A DNA stretch of 64,000 bases, from contig NZ_VSRY01000063.1 in assembly GCF_008271805.1 (NCBI RefSeq), forward strand, positions 1 through 64,000. The letters run 5' to 3'. The number at the start of each line of letters is the position of its first letter. Within the stretch, counting starts at the first letter, position 1. A program made the translations under genes and the position numbers. The notes under the pieces are model-generated. The model ran no database searches and was not told the DNA's origin. It saw only the letters and a program-made list of their open reading frames with translations. The stretch is from Streptomyces sp. TRM49041. Lineage in GTDB: Bacteria > Actinomycetota > Actinomycetes > Streptomycetales > Streptomycetaceae. Of the stretch, positions 36,827 to 47,757 are shown piece by piece.

Positions 36827-37926
36827 AGATCGACCTTACGGACACCACCTCCAGCAAGATCAACAAGGCGCTGGTCCAGGGGCGGCGTGCCATCGGCACC
36901 CCGGCCGTCGGCATGGTGCTGACCCTGGTCATCGTCACGGACGAGGAGAACGCGTACGACGCGCTCAAGGCTGCCAACGAGGCGTCCCGCGAGCACCCGT
37001 CGCGGACCCTCGTCGTGATCAAGCGCGTCTCGCGTTCGCCGCGCGACCGGGCGAAGGCCCGGCTCGACGCCGAGGTGCGGGTGGGCGCGGACGCGGGCAC
37101 CGGCGAAACGGTCATCCTGCGTCTGCACGGCGAGGTCATCGACCACGCCCAGTCGGTGGTGCTGCCGCTGCTGCTGCCCGACGCGCCCGTGGTGGTCTGG
37201 TGGCCGGTCAACGCACCTACCGACCCGGCCAGCGACCCGCTGGGCGCGCTCGGCCAGCGCCGGGTGACCGACACGTACAACGCCGAGGACCCGATCCGCG
37301 AACTCGCGGCCCGCGCCGACGCGTACACGCCGGGTGACACGGACCTGTCCTGGACCCGGATCACGCCGTGGCGTTCCATGCTCGCGGCCGCCCTGGACCA
37401 GGTCGTGTGCGAGGTCACTTCGGCGGAGGTGGAGGGCGAGGAGTTCAACCCGAGCGTGGAGCTGCTGGCCATGTGGCTGGCGGACCGCCTCGGCGTGCCC
37501 GTGCGGCGCTCCGGGTCGAAGGGCCCCGGCCTCACCGCCGTACGGCTGGCGACCAACTGCGGCCCGATCGTGCTGGACCGGCCGGACGCCCTGCTGGCCA
37601 CGCTCTCCGTGCAGGGCCAGCCCGACCGGGCGGTGGCGCTCAAGCGCCGCGAGACGGCCGAGCTGATCGCGGAGGAGCTGCGGCGGCTCGACCCGGACGA
37701 CACATACGCGTCGGCGCTGCGCTTCGGCGTCGACCGGCTGGGTCAGCGGGAGGCCGAGGCGGAGGACATCGCGCCCTCCGGGTCGGCCGCGTCGTCGGGC
37801 GAGTCGGATGCGTCGGGTGACTCGGATACGTCGGGCGAGTCGGGTGAGTCGGGCGAGTCGTCGGCCGGGACCGTGAAGAAGACCACCTCGAAGAAGGCCA
37901 CGGCGCGGAAGGCGGCGACGAAGTGA
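36823..37926 (+). CDS. opcA: Glucose-6-phosphate dehydrogenase assembly protein OpcA
   Basis: A 367-residue allosteric/assembly partner of Zwf. The core resembles family members from MKIDLTDTTSSKINKALVQGRR to about residue 315. The C-terminus then becomes low-complexity: Ser/Gly/Glu/Asp repeats (ASSGESDASGDSDTSGESGE) coded by short TCGGGYGAS-type DNA repeats, ending in a basic KKTTSKKATARKAATK tail. Overlaps zwf by ATGA and pgl by GTGA. Confidence 0.94.
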   Translation: MKIDLTDTTSSKINKALVQGRRAIGTPAVGMVLTLVIVTDEENAYDALKAANEASREHPSRTLVVIKRVSRSPRDRAKARLDAEVRVGADAGTGETVILRLHGEVIDHAQSVVLPLLLPDAPVVVWWPVNAPTDPASDPLGALGQRRVTDTYNAEDPIRELAARADAYTPGDTDLSWTRITPWRSMLAAALDQVVCEVTSAEVEGEEFNPSVELLAMWLADRLGVPVRRSGSKGPGLTAVRLATNCGPIVLDRPDALLATLSVQGQPDRAVALKRRETAELIAEELRRLDPDDTYASALRFGVDRLGQREAEAEDIAPSGSAASSGESDASGDSDTSGESGESGESSAGTVKKTTSKKATARKAATK

Positions 37927-38705
37927 GCGCACCCCAACTCGTCGTCCATCGCGACAAGGAGCTGATGGCCCAGGCCGCCGCGGCCCGGCTCATCACGCGC
38001 ATCGTCGACGCCCAGGCCGCCCGCGGCTCCGCCTCCGTGGTGCTCACCGGCGGCCGCAACGGCAACGGCCTGCTGGCCGCACTGAGTTCGGCACCCGCCC
38101 GGGACGCGATCGACTGGTCGCGGCTCGACCTGTGGTGGGGCGACGAGCGGTTCCTGCCGGAGGGGGATCCCGACCGGAACGACACGCAGGCGCGGGCCGC
38201 TCTCCTCGACAGCGTGCCGCTGGACCCGGCCCGGGTGCACACCATGCCGGTGTCGGACGGTGCGTACGGCAAGGACGCGGACGCGGCGGCCGCGGCGTAC
38301 GCGGAGGAACTGGCCACGGTGGCGCGCCCGGAGAACCACGGCCCGGTGCCGACGTTCGACGTGCTGTTGCTGGGCGTCGGACCGGACACGCATGTCGCGT
38401 CGCTGTTCCCCGAACACCCCGCGGTCCGGGAGAGCGAGCGCATGGTGGTGGGCGTGCACGGCGCGCCGAAGCCGCCGCCGACCCGTATCTCGCTGACGCT
38501 TCCGGCGATCCGGTCGGCCCGTGAGGTGTGGCTGCTGGCGGCGGGCGAGGACAAGTCGCAGGCCGTGGCGATCTCCCTGTCGGGTGCCGGCGCGGTGCAG
38601 GCCCCCGCGGCGGGCGCGTACGGGAGGGCGAGAACGCTGTGGCTGCTGGACGCGGCTGCGGCCGCGCGGCTTCCCCGCGACCTGTACCCGGTGGCGTCGC
38701 CCTGA
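37923..38705 (+). CDS. pgl: 6-phosphogluconolactonase
   Basis: A 260-residue lactonase of the glucosamine-6-phosphate isomerase-like fold that hydrolyses 6-phosphogluconolactone after Zwf. Motifs are ASVVLTGGRNG, WWGDERFLPEGDPDRND with the catalytic region, and LLLGVGPDTHVASLFP. It starts at GTG 37923 overlapping the opcA stop. It ends the pentose phosphate cluster just before a strong terminator. Confidence 0.95.
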   Translation: MSAPQLVVHRDKELMAQAAAARLITRIVDAQAARGSASVVLTGGRNGNGLLAALSSAPARDAIDWSRLDLWWGDERFLPEGDPDRNDTQARAALLDSVPLDPARVHTMPVSDGAYGKDADAAAAAYAEELATVARPENHGPVPTFDVLLLGVGPDTHVASLFPEHPAVRESERMVVGVHGAPKPPPTRISLTLPAIRSAREVWLLAAGEDKSQAVAISLSGAGAVQAPAAGAYGRARTLWLLDAAAAARLPRDLYPVASP

Positions 38706-38730
38706 CGGCAGGTCGGCTGAGCGTGGGTGG

Positions 38731-38764
38731 AGGCCCGGTCCGCGGTGGTGCGCGGACCGGGCCT
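38731..38764. terminator. Bidirectional terminator after pgl
   Basis: A perfect 14-bp stem, AGGCCCGGTCCGCG, with loop GTGGTG, between convergent stops at 38705 and 38797. Confidence 0.8.
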
Positions 38765-38796
38765 CCGTCGTCCGCCGGTGGGCCGGGGCCCGGGCG

Positions 38797-39654
38797 TCAG
38801 AGGATGACCTGCTCCGGGTCCTGGTGCAGGGCGGCGATCGCGGTACGGCAGGCGCGGACGAAGTCCCAGTACTTGTCCGTCGTACTGCCGGCGCGCCCGG
38901 CTCGGGTGTTGACGGAGAACATCGCGGCACGCAGGTCGGTGGTGAGCTCCAGCTGGCCGCCCTCGCCGAGCATGGTGCGGTTGCAGGGGTTGTCGGTGTT
39001 GATGCCGGCGAGGTTGCGGACCTCGGGGTCGTTGCCGTCCCGCCAGGCGATGTTCACCTTGTCGAACTCGGCCTTGAGGAGGGTCTTGAACCGCTCGTTG
39101 AGCCCGCCGACGACCACGGCCTGCGGGTTCGCGGTGCCCGCCTGAGCGGCGGTGCAGCCGTGCAGGCTGAGCACGTTGAGGCTGGAGAGGGCCATGGAGA
39201 TGGCCACGTGGTCGTCGTTGTTCTTGGCGGTGACGTGCAGTTCGCGGTTGTTGGAGCTGCGCAGGCCCTCGAACATCCAGTAGTCGTGCGCGCCGAGGCC
39301 GTCGTCGGCGGGCTGGAGGGTGGCGGGGTGGTAGCCGGCTATGCCGAGGCAGAGCTCGGAGGTACCCATCTCGATGCCGCCGCCGTGCATCGCCATGACC
39401 GTGGTGCGGTTGTAGGGGTATCTGTCACTCAGGCTGTGGTCGGCGTACGCGTGCCGCTTGTACCGGCGGGCGAAGTCCACGCCCTCCTGCCCGGCCAGCT
39501 TTGTGTAGAGGTCGGTGTTCGAGGTGTAGATGTCGAACTCACCGGTGGCGTGGGCCGGTGACGCGGTCAGCGTGCCCAGGACAGGGCCGCTGACGGCGGC
39601 GGTGGCGAGTGCGGTGAGGACGGTGCGTCGGCTGGTGAACGTCATGCGCCTCAT
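38797..39654 (-). CDS. Exported poly-gamma-glutamate hydrolase-like protein
   Basis: About 285 residues with a twin-arginine signal (SRRTVLTALATAAVSGPVLGTLTASPAHA). The mature part carries VMAMHGGGIEMGTSELCLGIAG, whose HGGxIE segment matches the zinc-binding region of the phage-type poly-gamma-glutamate hydrolase (DUF867) family, and further His in HVTAKNNDDHVAI and SLHGCTAAQ. These enzymes cleave poly-glutamate capsule or related amide polymers; the real substrate here is unknown. The start is ambiguous (TTG 39663, GTG 39660, ATG 39654, ATG 39645). It follows the PH-domain genes by about 50 bp and may share their message. Confidence 0.75.
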   Translation of the reverse strand: MRRMTFTSRRTVLTALATAAVSGPVLGTLTASPAHATGEFDIYTSNTDLYTKLAGQEGVDFARRYKRHAYADHSLSDRYPYNRTTVMAMHGGGIEMGTSELCLGIAGYHPATLQPADDGLGAHDYWMFEGLRSSNNRELHVTAKNNDDHVAISMALSSLNVLSLHGCTAAQAGTANPQAVVVGGLNERFKTLLKAEFDKVNIAWRDGNDPEVRNLAGINTDNPCNRTMLGEGGQLELTTDLRAAMFSVNTRAGRAGSTTDKYWDFVRACRTAIAALHQDPEQVIL

Positions 39655-39702
39655 GATCACCAAGTCCGGCCGGATGAGACCATTCCGGCAATGTGGCGTG
39701 CG

Positions 39703-41304
39703 TCACTCGGGCCGTTCGAGGAACGGCTCCAGGAGTCCCGGGACAGCGGTGGCCGCGAAGCGCAGGCCCTCGCTCTCGTCGGCGTCGTACACGTCGTACG
39801 CGCCGTCGCCGGCCGCCGTGGTCGCGGTGAGCGTGAGCAGTCCGGCGCGGCGCTGGAAGTACGACTGCTTCACCGTCCAGCCGATGACGCCGCCGCGCTG
39901 GAGGGCGACGGTGGTGCGGCGTACGGTCCCGGAGCGCGCCACGAGGTAACCGCCCCCGATGCCGTGGCCGAGGTTCCGGTACGCGTCGACGGCGAGGGCC
40001 ACCGCGGCCGGCAGCAGCACCAGGGCACAGGCCACAGCCGCGTACAGCAGGGTGGAGACGTCCAGCACGGCACCGAGCACCGCCGGCACCGGTACGGGGA
40101 GCAGGGCGGCGGCCAGTGACCAGCGGAGGCGCCGGGTGCGGGCCGCCCGGGGATGTGCCGTGAGCCGGGCACCCGTCGGGGACTCGGGCTCGCGCAGGAC
40201 GCGCGCGGCGACGCCGTCCGCGACCGCGCGGGGCACGGCGGGCAGCAGCGACTTGTGTCCGGAGCCCTTGTCGTCGTCCTCCTTGACGAGGCCGGTGGCG
40301 ATGGCGTCTATCCGTGCGGCGCGGAACAGCCGGACGCCGAGCGGCTCCACGAGCTCGACGCCGCGCAGCCGCCGCTCCTCGATGGACAGCGAGCGCGCGG
40401 TGAGCAGCCCGCGCCGGACCCGGAGAGTGCCGCCCGGTTCACGCTCCAGCCGGTAGTTCCACCACATCTCGACCCACAGCGCGAGCGCGCCGACGACTCC
40501 TGCGAGCAGCGCCGCGGCGCCCAGTGTGAGGACGACCCAGACGAGCGGGGTCGCCCGGAAGAGGTCGGCCATCCAGTCGAGGACCTCGCTCTGGACCCCG
40601 AACCATTCGCTGACCTGCATCACAGCGCCCACCGCCGCACCGCCGAGCAGCGGGGCGACGAACGAGACGGGCGCGTACCGGATCCAGGCGGGGTCCAGGA
40701 CGGCGATCTCACCGTCCTGCTCAGGGGCGGCGCCCGGTTCGGGTGCGCGGCGCAGCAGCTCCCGGCGGAGCCGCTCGCCCTCGGCTCGGGTCACCGGGTC
40801 GAGCTCCAGCGTGGACTCGCCGCCGCCGGTGTGCTCGCCGGTGCCGATGCGGACCTTGACGAGGCCCAGTATCCGCAACAGCACGTTCGCCGTCAGGTCG
40901 ACGCTGCGGATCCGCTCCCGGGCGAGTGAGCGCCGCTTGACGAGCAGCAGCCCGGTGCGCAGCTCGGCCCGTTCGGCGCCGATCCGATACCGCGTCCTGC
41001 GCCACCGTACGTAGTCGATCCCCGTGCCGCCCAGCACCAGGACGACCGCGCCGACGGCCACCAGCAGCAGTGCACGCCACACGGCCATCCCCCTGGACAG
41101 GGCGAGGAACGCGGGCACGGCGCCACCGGCGGCGACCCCGCACAAGACAAGCGCCGTGACGAGCAGCGTCCGCCTGTCCAGCCGCCGCCACTCCACGCCC
41201 GCGGCGAGGCGGCCCCCGGCACCGGAGCCGCCCTGGGCGCCGGAGCCGCTCACCGCGTCGAGGCCGCTCGTGGCGGTGTCCCGCGGGGCCGCCGCGTCGC
41301 TCAT
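39703..41304 (-). CDS. Membrane protein with bacterial PH domains (YdbT-like)
   Basis: A 533-residue protein with paired membrane helices alternating with bPH2-type domains. Signature segments are TRYRIGAERAELRTGLLLVKRRSLARERIRSVDLT, RVRRGLLTARSLSIEERRLRGVELVEPLGVRLFRAARID and the C-terminal GYLVARSGTVRRTTVALQRGGVIGWTVKQSYFQRRAGL. The first 35 residues are Ala/Gly/Ser-rich. It overlaps the smaller PH-domain gene by four bases (ATGA), mirroring Bacillus ydbS-ydbT. Those genes are linked to envelope stress or bacteriocin resistance in Bacillus; the role here is unproven. Confidence 0.87.
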   Translation of the reverse strand: MSDAAAPRDTATSGLDAVSGSGAQGGSGAGGRLAAGVEWRRLDRRTLLVTALVLCGVAAGGAVPAFLALSRGMAVWRALLLVAVGAVVLVLGGTGIDYVRWRRTRYRIGAERAELRTGLLLVKRRSLARERIRSVDLTANVLLRILGLVKVRIGTGEHTGGGESTLELDPVTRAEGERLRRELLRRAPEPGAAPEQDGEIAVLDPAWIRYAPVSFVAPLLGGAAVGAVMQVSEWFGVQSEVLDWMADLFRATPLVWVVLTLGAAALLAGVVGALALWVEMWWNYRLEREPGGTLRVRRGLLTARSLSIEERRLRGVELVEPLGVRLFRAARIDAIATGLVKEDDDKGSGHKSLLPAVPRAVADGVAARVLREPESPTGARLTAHPRAARTRRLRWSLAAALLPVPVPAVLGAVLDVSTLLYAAVACALVLLPAAVALAVDAYRNLGHGIGGGYLVARSGTVRRTTVALQRGGVIGWTVKQSYFQRRAGLLTLTATTAAGDGAYDVYDADESEGLRFAATAVPGLLEPFLERPE

Positions 41305-41801
41305 GTCGCGTCCCCGGGTGTGTCCCGGGTTATCCGGGTCAGCCGCTCGGCCAGGTCGGCGGCCAGCTGGTGGTCGAGCCCCGCGATGGTGACCGCGCCC
41401 TTGGCGGACGCCGTGGTCACCGTGACCGTGGCCAGCCGGAACGCCTGCTCCAGCGGGCCCCGTACCGTGTCGACGGTCTGGATGCGGGACATGGGGGCGA
41501 TCCGCCACTCCTGCCAGAAGAAGCCGGTCCTGACGTACACGGCGTCCTCGGTGACCTCCCAGCGATGGACCTTGAACCACCAGCGGGGGAAGAACGCGGT
41601 GCAGGCGAGCCCGGCCGCCGCCGCGGCGGCGGCGGTGGCCAGCAGCCACACCCTCGCGGGCTCCACGAGGCCACCCAGGACGACCAGGGCGACCACGGGC
41701 ACGGCCGTCGCCACCAGCCACTGCGCGCGCCACCAGGCGATGGCCCGCTCGTCCAGTGTGTTCCTGGGCGGCCTCAGCCGCACCGCGCTCTCCCCCGCCA
41801 T
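41301..41801 (-). CDS. Small PH-domain membrane protein (YdbS-like)
   Basis: A 166-residue protein: two membrane helices (QWLVATAVPVVALVVLGGL; VWLLATAAAAAAAGLACTAF) followed by a bPH2 domain (VTEDAVYVRTGFFWQEWRIAPMSRIQTVDTVRGPLEQAFRLATVTVTTA). Its ATG lies 4 bp after the pgi stop, so it is likely co-transcribed with pgi and with the larger PH protein that overlaps its 3' end. Confidence 0.88.
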   Translation of the reverse strand: MAGESAVRLRPPRNTLDERAIAWWRAQWLVATAVPVVALVVLGGLVEPARVWLLATAAAAAAAGLACTAFFPRWWFKVHRWEVTEDAVYVRTGFFWQEWRIAPMSRIQTVDTVRGPLEQAFRLATVTVTTASAKGAVTIAGLDHQLAADLAERLTRITRDTPGDAT

Positions 41802-41805
41802 CAGC

Positions 41806-43458
41806 TCACTCCGCCCGCTGTGCCCGGTACGCGTCGGCCAGGGCCGCCGTGGAGCTGTCGAGGTCCTCGCCGCCCACGCCCTGGGTCAGAACGGGCTCGA
41901 TGCGCTTGGCGAGGACCTTGCCGAGCTCGACGCCCCACTGGTCGAACGAGTCGATGTTCCAGACGGCGCCCTGGACGAAGACCTTGTGCTCGTACAGGGC
42001 GATCAGCTGGCCCAGCACGGACGGGGTCAGCTCGTCCGCGAGGATCGTGGTCGTCGGGTGGTTGCCGTGGAACGTCTTGTGCGGCACCAGCTCCTCGGCG
42101 ACTCCCTCGGCCCGTACCTCGGCGGCGGTCTTGCCGAAGGCCAGGGCCTGCGTCTGGGCGAAGAAGTTCGCCATCAGCAGGTCGTGCTGGGCGACGAGCC
42201 CGGGCCGCAGATCGTCGACCGGCTTGACGAAGCCGATGAAGTCGGCCGGGATGACCTTCGTGCCCTGGTGGATGAGCTGGAAGTAGGCGTGCTGCCCGTT
42301 CGTCCCGGGAGTGCCCCACACCACCGGGCCGGTCTGCCAGTCGACGGGGTTGCCGTCGCGGTCCACGGACTTGCCGTTCGACTCCATGTCGAGCTGCTGG
42401 AGATACGCCGTGAACTTGGACAGGTAGTGCGAGTACGGAAGCACCGCGTGCGACTGGGCGTCGAAGAACGCGCCGTACCAGACGCCCAGCAGTCCGAGGA
42501 GCAGCGGGGCGTTCTCCTCCGGCGGGGCGGTGCGGAAGTGCTCGTCCATCAGCCGGAAGCCGTCGAGCATCTCGCGGAACCGGTCCGGGCCGATGGCGAC
42601 CATCAGGGACAGGCCGATGGCGGAGTCGTACGAGTAGCGGCCGCCGACCCAGTCCCAGAACTCGAACATGTTGGCCGTGTCGATGCCGAAGTCCTCGACC
42701 TTCCCGGCGTTCGTCGACAGGGCCACGAAGTGCTTGGCGACGGCCTCCTGGCCGGCCTTGAGCTCACCGAGCAGCCACTCGCGGGCGGAGGTGGCGTTGG
42801 TGATGGTCTCGATCGTGGTGAACGTCTTGGACGCGATGATGAAGAGGGTCTCCTCCGCGTCCAGGTCGTGGATCGCCTCGTGCAGATCGGCGCCGTCGAC
42901 ATTCGAGACGAAACGGAACGTCAGATCGCGGCGGGTGTAGGAGCGCAGTGCCTCGTACGCCATCGCCGGGCCGAGGTCGGAGCCGCCGATGCCGATGTTG
43001 ACGACGTTCTTGATGGGCTTCCCGGTGTGGCCGGTCCACTCACCGGAGCGGATCCGCTCCGAGAACGCGGCCATTCTGTCGAGGACGGCGTGCACGCCGG
43101 GCACCACGTTCTCGCCGTCGACCTCGATGACGGCGTCGCGCGAGGCGCGCAGCGCTGTGTGGAGGACGGCTCGCTTCTCGGTGGTGTTGATCTTCTCGCC
43201 GCGGAACATGGCGTCCCGCAGCTGCGCGACCCCGGTGGCTGCGGCCAGCTCGCGCAGCAGCGTCAACGTCTCGTCGGTGACGAGTTGCTTGGAGTAGTCC
43301 AGATACAGATCGCCGACGCGCAGGGTGTAGCCGGTGCCGCGCGCCGGGTCGGCGGCGAACAGCTCGCGCAGATGCGTCCGGCCCAGCTGCTCACGGTGCT
43401 TGCCCAGGGCGGCCCACTCCGGCGTCCGGTTGAGCCTCGTACGGCCTTGTGCGTTCAC
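41806..43458 (-). CDS. pgi: Glucose-6-phosphate isomerase
   Basis: A 550-residue glycolytic isomerase. Family motifs include [34 protein letters not shown], the Glu/His catalytic region [17 protein letters not shown] and the end signature [16 protein letters not shown] with its catalytic Lys. I chose GTG 43458, where the family N-terminus begins ([17 protein letters not shown]). Four DnaA-box-like repeats lie 81-134 bp upstream. The PH-domain genes follow 4 bp downstream. Confidence 0.96.
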   Translation of the reverse strand: MNAQGRTRLNRTPEWAALGKHREQLGRTHLRELFAADPARGTGYTLRVGDLYLDYSKQLVTDETLTLLRELAAATGVAQLRDAMFRGEKINTTEKRAVLHTALRASRDAVIEVDGENVVPGVHAVLDRMAAFSERIRSGEWTGHTGKPIKNVVNIGIGGSDLGPAMAYEALRSYTRRDLTFRFVSNVDGADLHEAIHDLDAEETLFIIASKTFTTIETITNATSAREWLLGELKAGQEAVAKHFVALSTNAGKVEDFGIDTANMFEFWDWVGGRYSYDSAIGLSLMVAIGPDRFREMLDGFRLMDEHFRTAPPEENAPLLLGLLGVWYGAFFDAQSHAVLPYSHYLSKFTAYLQQLDMESNGKSVDRDGNPVDWQTGPVVWGTPGTNGQHAYFQLIHQGTKVIPADFIGFVKPVDDLRPGLVAQHDLLMANFFAQTQALAFGKTAAEVRAEGVAEELVPHKTFHGNHPTTTILADELTPSVLGQLIALYEHKVFVQGAVWNIDSFDQWGVELGKVLAKRIEPVLTQGVGGEDLDSSTAALADAYRAQRAE

Positions 43459-43538
43459 TGATAGCCCACTTCTTCTCGTACCTGCCTGCTTGCCCCGCTG
43501 CCCCTCCAACTTAATTGATCTGGGGGCCCCTCATGGAC

Positions 43539-43592
43539 TTGTCCACAGGGGACTTGTCCACGACCGGCTTGTCCACAACCGGCGTGTCCACG
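43539..43592 (+). promoter_or_regulatory. Array of four DnaA-box-like repeats with 15-bp period
   Basis: TTGTCCACA (43539), TTGTCCACG (43554), TTGTCCACA (43569) and GTGTCCACG (43584), all in the same orientation and exactly 15 bp apart. TTGTCCACA is the preferred Streptomyces DnaA box. The array lies between the rbpA-family terminator and the pgi start, in the pgi upstream region. It is far from any replication gene. Function as a DnaA binding site is inferred. Confidence 0.65.
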
Positions 43593-43601
43593 GACGCGAA
43601 A

Positions 43602-43645
43602 GGGCCCTGCTCGCGGAAACCCGGTGGATTTCGCGGGCAGGGCCC
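43602..43645 (-). terminator. Terminator after the RbpA-family gene
   Basis: GGGCCCTGCTCGCG (43602-43615) pairs with CGCGGGCAGGGCCC (43632-43645) with one G-T wobble. It lies 18 bp beyond the leftward stop at 43664. Confidence 0.75.
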
Positions 43646-43663
43646 GTGCTGTGGTGTGCCAAG

Positions 43664-44008
43664 TCAGATCTCGCCGCGCAGTTTGGCGAGCGCCTCGGCC
43701 AGGATCGCCTCGCCGTCCGCGTCGCTGCGCCGCTCCCTGACGTACGCGAGGTGCGTCTTGTACGGCTCGGTGCGCGGCGGGTCCGGCGGGTTGTCCCGGT
43801 CCTGGCCTGCCGGGAAGCCGCACCGGGGGCAGTCCCAGGTGTCCGGGACCTGCGCGTCACTGGCGAAGCTCGGCTGTGTCTCGTGCCCGTTGGAGCACCA
43901 GAAGGAGATGCGGAGCCGGGGTGCGGACTCGCCGCGCTCGGCCTCCCCCATCGGCCCCGCTCCGACCCGGCTTCCCCGGATCGCGTTGCCACTTGCCACG
44001 GTCGTCAC
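43664..44008 (-). CDS. rbpA: RbpA-family RNA polymerase-binding protein
   Basis: A 114-residue protein. The N-terminal GNAIRGSRVGAG, the zinc-ribbon-like core FWCSNGHETQPSFASDAQVPDTWDCPRCG (C-x3-H...C-x2-C) and the C-terminal YKTHLAYVRERRSDADGEAILAEALAKLR match RbpA, which binds RNA polymerase and the principal sigma factors and stabilises promoter complexes. Streptomycetes carry more than one RbpA-type protein, so this may be the paralogue; the symbol is therefore tentative. It is flanked by its own terminator and lies between pgi and secG. Confidence 0.82.
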   Translation of the reverse strand: MTTVASGNAIRGSRVGAGPMGEAERGESAPRLRISFWCSNGHETQPSFASDAQVPDTWDCPRCGFPAGQDRDNPPDPPRTEPYKTHLAYVRERRSDADGEAILAEALAKLRGEI

Positions 44009-44121
44009 TCCCTGCGTGATGGTGCTCGAGGATGCCCCAGTCTACGTAAGGCCCAACGCGCGTCCAGTGACGGGAGTTACCCCTCTCACCGGACACGGGA
44101 CGCGGGACGAGGAAGGCCGGC

Positions 44122-44358
44122 TCAGCCGTCCAGCTTGATCAGCAGACCCACGACGACGATGCTGGCGACCCAGAGCAGCGCCACCACGATGGTGATGCGG
44201 TCGAGGTTACGCTCGGCGACCGAGGAACCACCGACGGAGGACTGCATACCGCCACCGAACATGTCGGAGAGACCGCCGCCCTTCCCCTTGTGCATCAGCA
44301 CCAGCAGCATCAGCAGCAGGCTGAACACGATCAGGGCGATCGAGAACCCCATAATCAC
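44122..44358 (-). CDS. secG: Preprotein translocase subunit SecG
   Basis: A 78-residue, two-helix membrane protein of the SecYEG channel: GFSIALIVFSLLLMLLVLMHKGKGGGLSDMFGGG, then ITIVVALLWVASIVVVGLLIKL. The HKGKGGGLSDMFGG loop is the SecG signature. It starts at GTG 44358; an ATG at 44352 is also possible. It lies just downstream of tpiA, a conserved actinobacterial arrangement. Confidence 0.95.
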   Translation of the reverse strand: MIMGFSIALIVFSLLLMLLVLMHKGKGGGLSDMFGGGMQSSVGGSSVAERNLDRITIVVALLWVASIVVVGLLIKLDG

Positions 44359-44404
44359 GGCTGGACCCTACTTCCTGGCAATTCTCTCGGACTGGATGGA
44401 CGAC

Positions 44405-44438
44405 GGGGGCCCAGGCTCACAAAAAGCCCCGGGCCCCC
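44405..44438. terminator. Hairpin between tpiA and secG
   Basis: GGGGGCCC (44405) pairs with GGGCCCCC (ending 44438), with an inner AGGCT/AGCCCC stem and a loop that contains A5. On the minus strand the loop reads TTTTT. It may be a partial terminator between the glycolytic genes and secG. Confidence 0.6.
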
Positions 44439-44471
44439 GCAAGGGTACGACGATTCCGCCCTACCGCATAC

Positions 44472-45248
<777 letters not shown>

Positions 45249-45253
45249 GGTGT

Positions 45254-46465
45254 TCAGTCCTCCAGTGCGGCGAGGCCGGGAAGCGTCTTGCCTTCGAGAT
45301 ACTCGAGGCTCGCGCCGCCGCCGGTCGAGATGTGGCCGAATGCGTTCTCGTCGAAGCCCAGGATGCGGACGGCCGCGGCGGAGTCGCCGCCGCCGACCAC
45401 GGTGAAGGCCGGGGAGTCGACGAGCGCCTGGGCTACGGCCTTGGTGCCCTCGGCGTAGTCGGGGTGCTCGAAGACGCCCATGGGGCCGTTCCAGAAGACG
45501 GTGGCGGCGTCGGCGAGCTTCGCGGCGTAGAGCTCGCGGGTCCTCGGGCCGATGTCCAGGCCCTCCTGGTCGGCCGGGATGGCCTCCGCGCCGACCGTGG
45601 CGGGGTTGGCCGGGGCCTTGGTCTTCAGGTCCGGGAACTCGGACGAGACCAGGACGTCGACGGGGAGTACGAACTCCACGCCGCGCTTCTCGGCACGGGC
45701 CAGGTACTCCAGGCAGGCCGGGATCTGGTCCTCCTGGAGCAGGGACATGCCGACCTCGTGACCCTTGGCCTTGAGGAAGGTGTACGCCATGCCGCCGCCG
45801 ATCAGGATGCGGTCGGCCTTCTCCAGCAGGTGGTCGATGACGCCCAGCTTGTCGGAGACCTTGGCGCCGCCGAGGACGACCACGTACGGCCGCCGGACAT
45901 CGTCGGTGAGCTTCTTCAGGACGCCGACCTCGCCGGCGATGAGGTAGCCGGCGTAGGCGGGCATCCTGCGCGGCAGCTCGTACACGGAGGCGTGCGTGCG
46001 ATGGACGGCGCCGAAGCCGTCGGCGACGTACACATCCGCGAGAGCTTCCAGGCGGGCGGCCAGCTCGGCGCGGGCGGCGGGGTCCTTGGACGTCTCACCG
46101 GGCTGGAAGCGCAGGTTCTCGATGACCGCGACCTCGCCGGGTCCCAGACCGTTGACGGCGTCGTGGGCCTCGCTGCCGATGGTGTCGGCGGCGAACGCCA
46201 CGGACGTGCCGAGCAGCTCGGCGAGGCGCGCGGCGACCGGGCGGAGGGAGAGCGCCAGGTCCCCGTCACTCTTGGGCCGACCGAGGTGCGAGGCCACGAC
46301 GACCTTGGCGCCGGCCGCGGTGAGGGCCTTGATCGTGGGCAGGACGGCGCGGATGCGGCCGTCGTCGGTGATGGTGGTGCCGTCCAGCGGCACATTGAGG
46401 TCGGCGCGTACGAATACCCGCTTGCCGTCGACCCCTTGGGCGAGAAGTTCGTCGATCGTCTTCAT
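45254..46465 (-). CDS. pgk: Phosphoglycerate kinase
   Basis: A 403-residue glycolytic kinase. N-terminal motif [13 protein letters not shown], hinge region, [17 protein letters not shown] and the nucleotide-binding end [11 protein letters not shown] are intact. ATG 46465 has AAGGAG 10 nt upstream. A strong hairpin separates it from gap, and tpiA follows within 5 bp. Confidence 0.97.
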   Translation of the reverse strand: MKTIDELLAQGVDGKRVFVRADLNVPLDGTTITDDGRIRAVLPTIKALTAAGAKVVVASHLGRPKSDGDLALSLRPVAARLAELLGTSVAFAADTIGSEAHDAVNGLGPGEVAVIENLRFQPGETSKDPAARAELAARLEALADVYVADGFGAVHRTHASVYELPRRMPAYAGYLIAGEVGVLKKLTDDVRRPYVVVLGGAKVSDKLGVIDHLLEKADRILIGGGMAYTFLKAKGHEVGMSLLQEDQIPACLEYLARAEKRGVEFVLPVDVLVSSEFPDLKTKAPANPATVGAEAIPADQEGLDIGPRTRELYAAKLADAATVFWNGPMGVFEHPDYAEGTKAVAQALVDSPAFTVVGGGDSAAAVRILGFDENAFGHISTGGGASLEYLEGKTLPGLAALED

Positions 46466-46500
46466 CTCGTACTGACTCCTTGGAGAAACCGGCGCAAGCG

Positions 46501-46542
46501 ACAGGGCTCGCACAGCGCGGCGTTGCGCTGCCCGAGCCCTGT
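46501..46542 (-). terminator. Strong hairpin between gap and pgk
   Basis: ACAGGGCTCG-ca-CAGCGC pairs with GCGCTG-cc-CGAGCCCTGT around a 6-nt loop: 16 paired bases with one 2-by-2 internal mismatch. It lies between two co-directional glycolytic genes, so it may act as a partial terminator setting the gap:pgk ratio. Confidence 0.75.
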
Positions 46543-46570
46543 GCTCACATCGAAGTGCCTGCCGTGATGC

Positions 46571-47590
<1,020 letters not shown>

Positions 47591-47757
47591 TTAGGTACGC
47601 CGGGTTTCGACGCCGGCGAGCTGTATGGGATGTCCCCGACCGCTTACGACCCTACCTCTCCCGGGCCGCCGGAGTGACATCGAGCGCACCCGTACGACTC
47701 CGACCTCGCAACCTACTACCGGGTAGCCCGTATACGAATCGCGTACGGACACGACAA

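Noticed and set aside
43531..43600. Repeated Leu-Trp-Thr-Ser peptide encoded opposite the DnaA-box array
   Set aside because: It arises only because 15 bp is a multiple of three; there is no start, ribosome site or conserved protein there.
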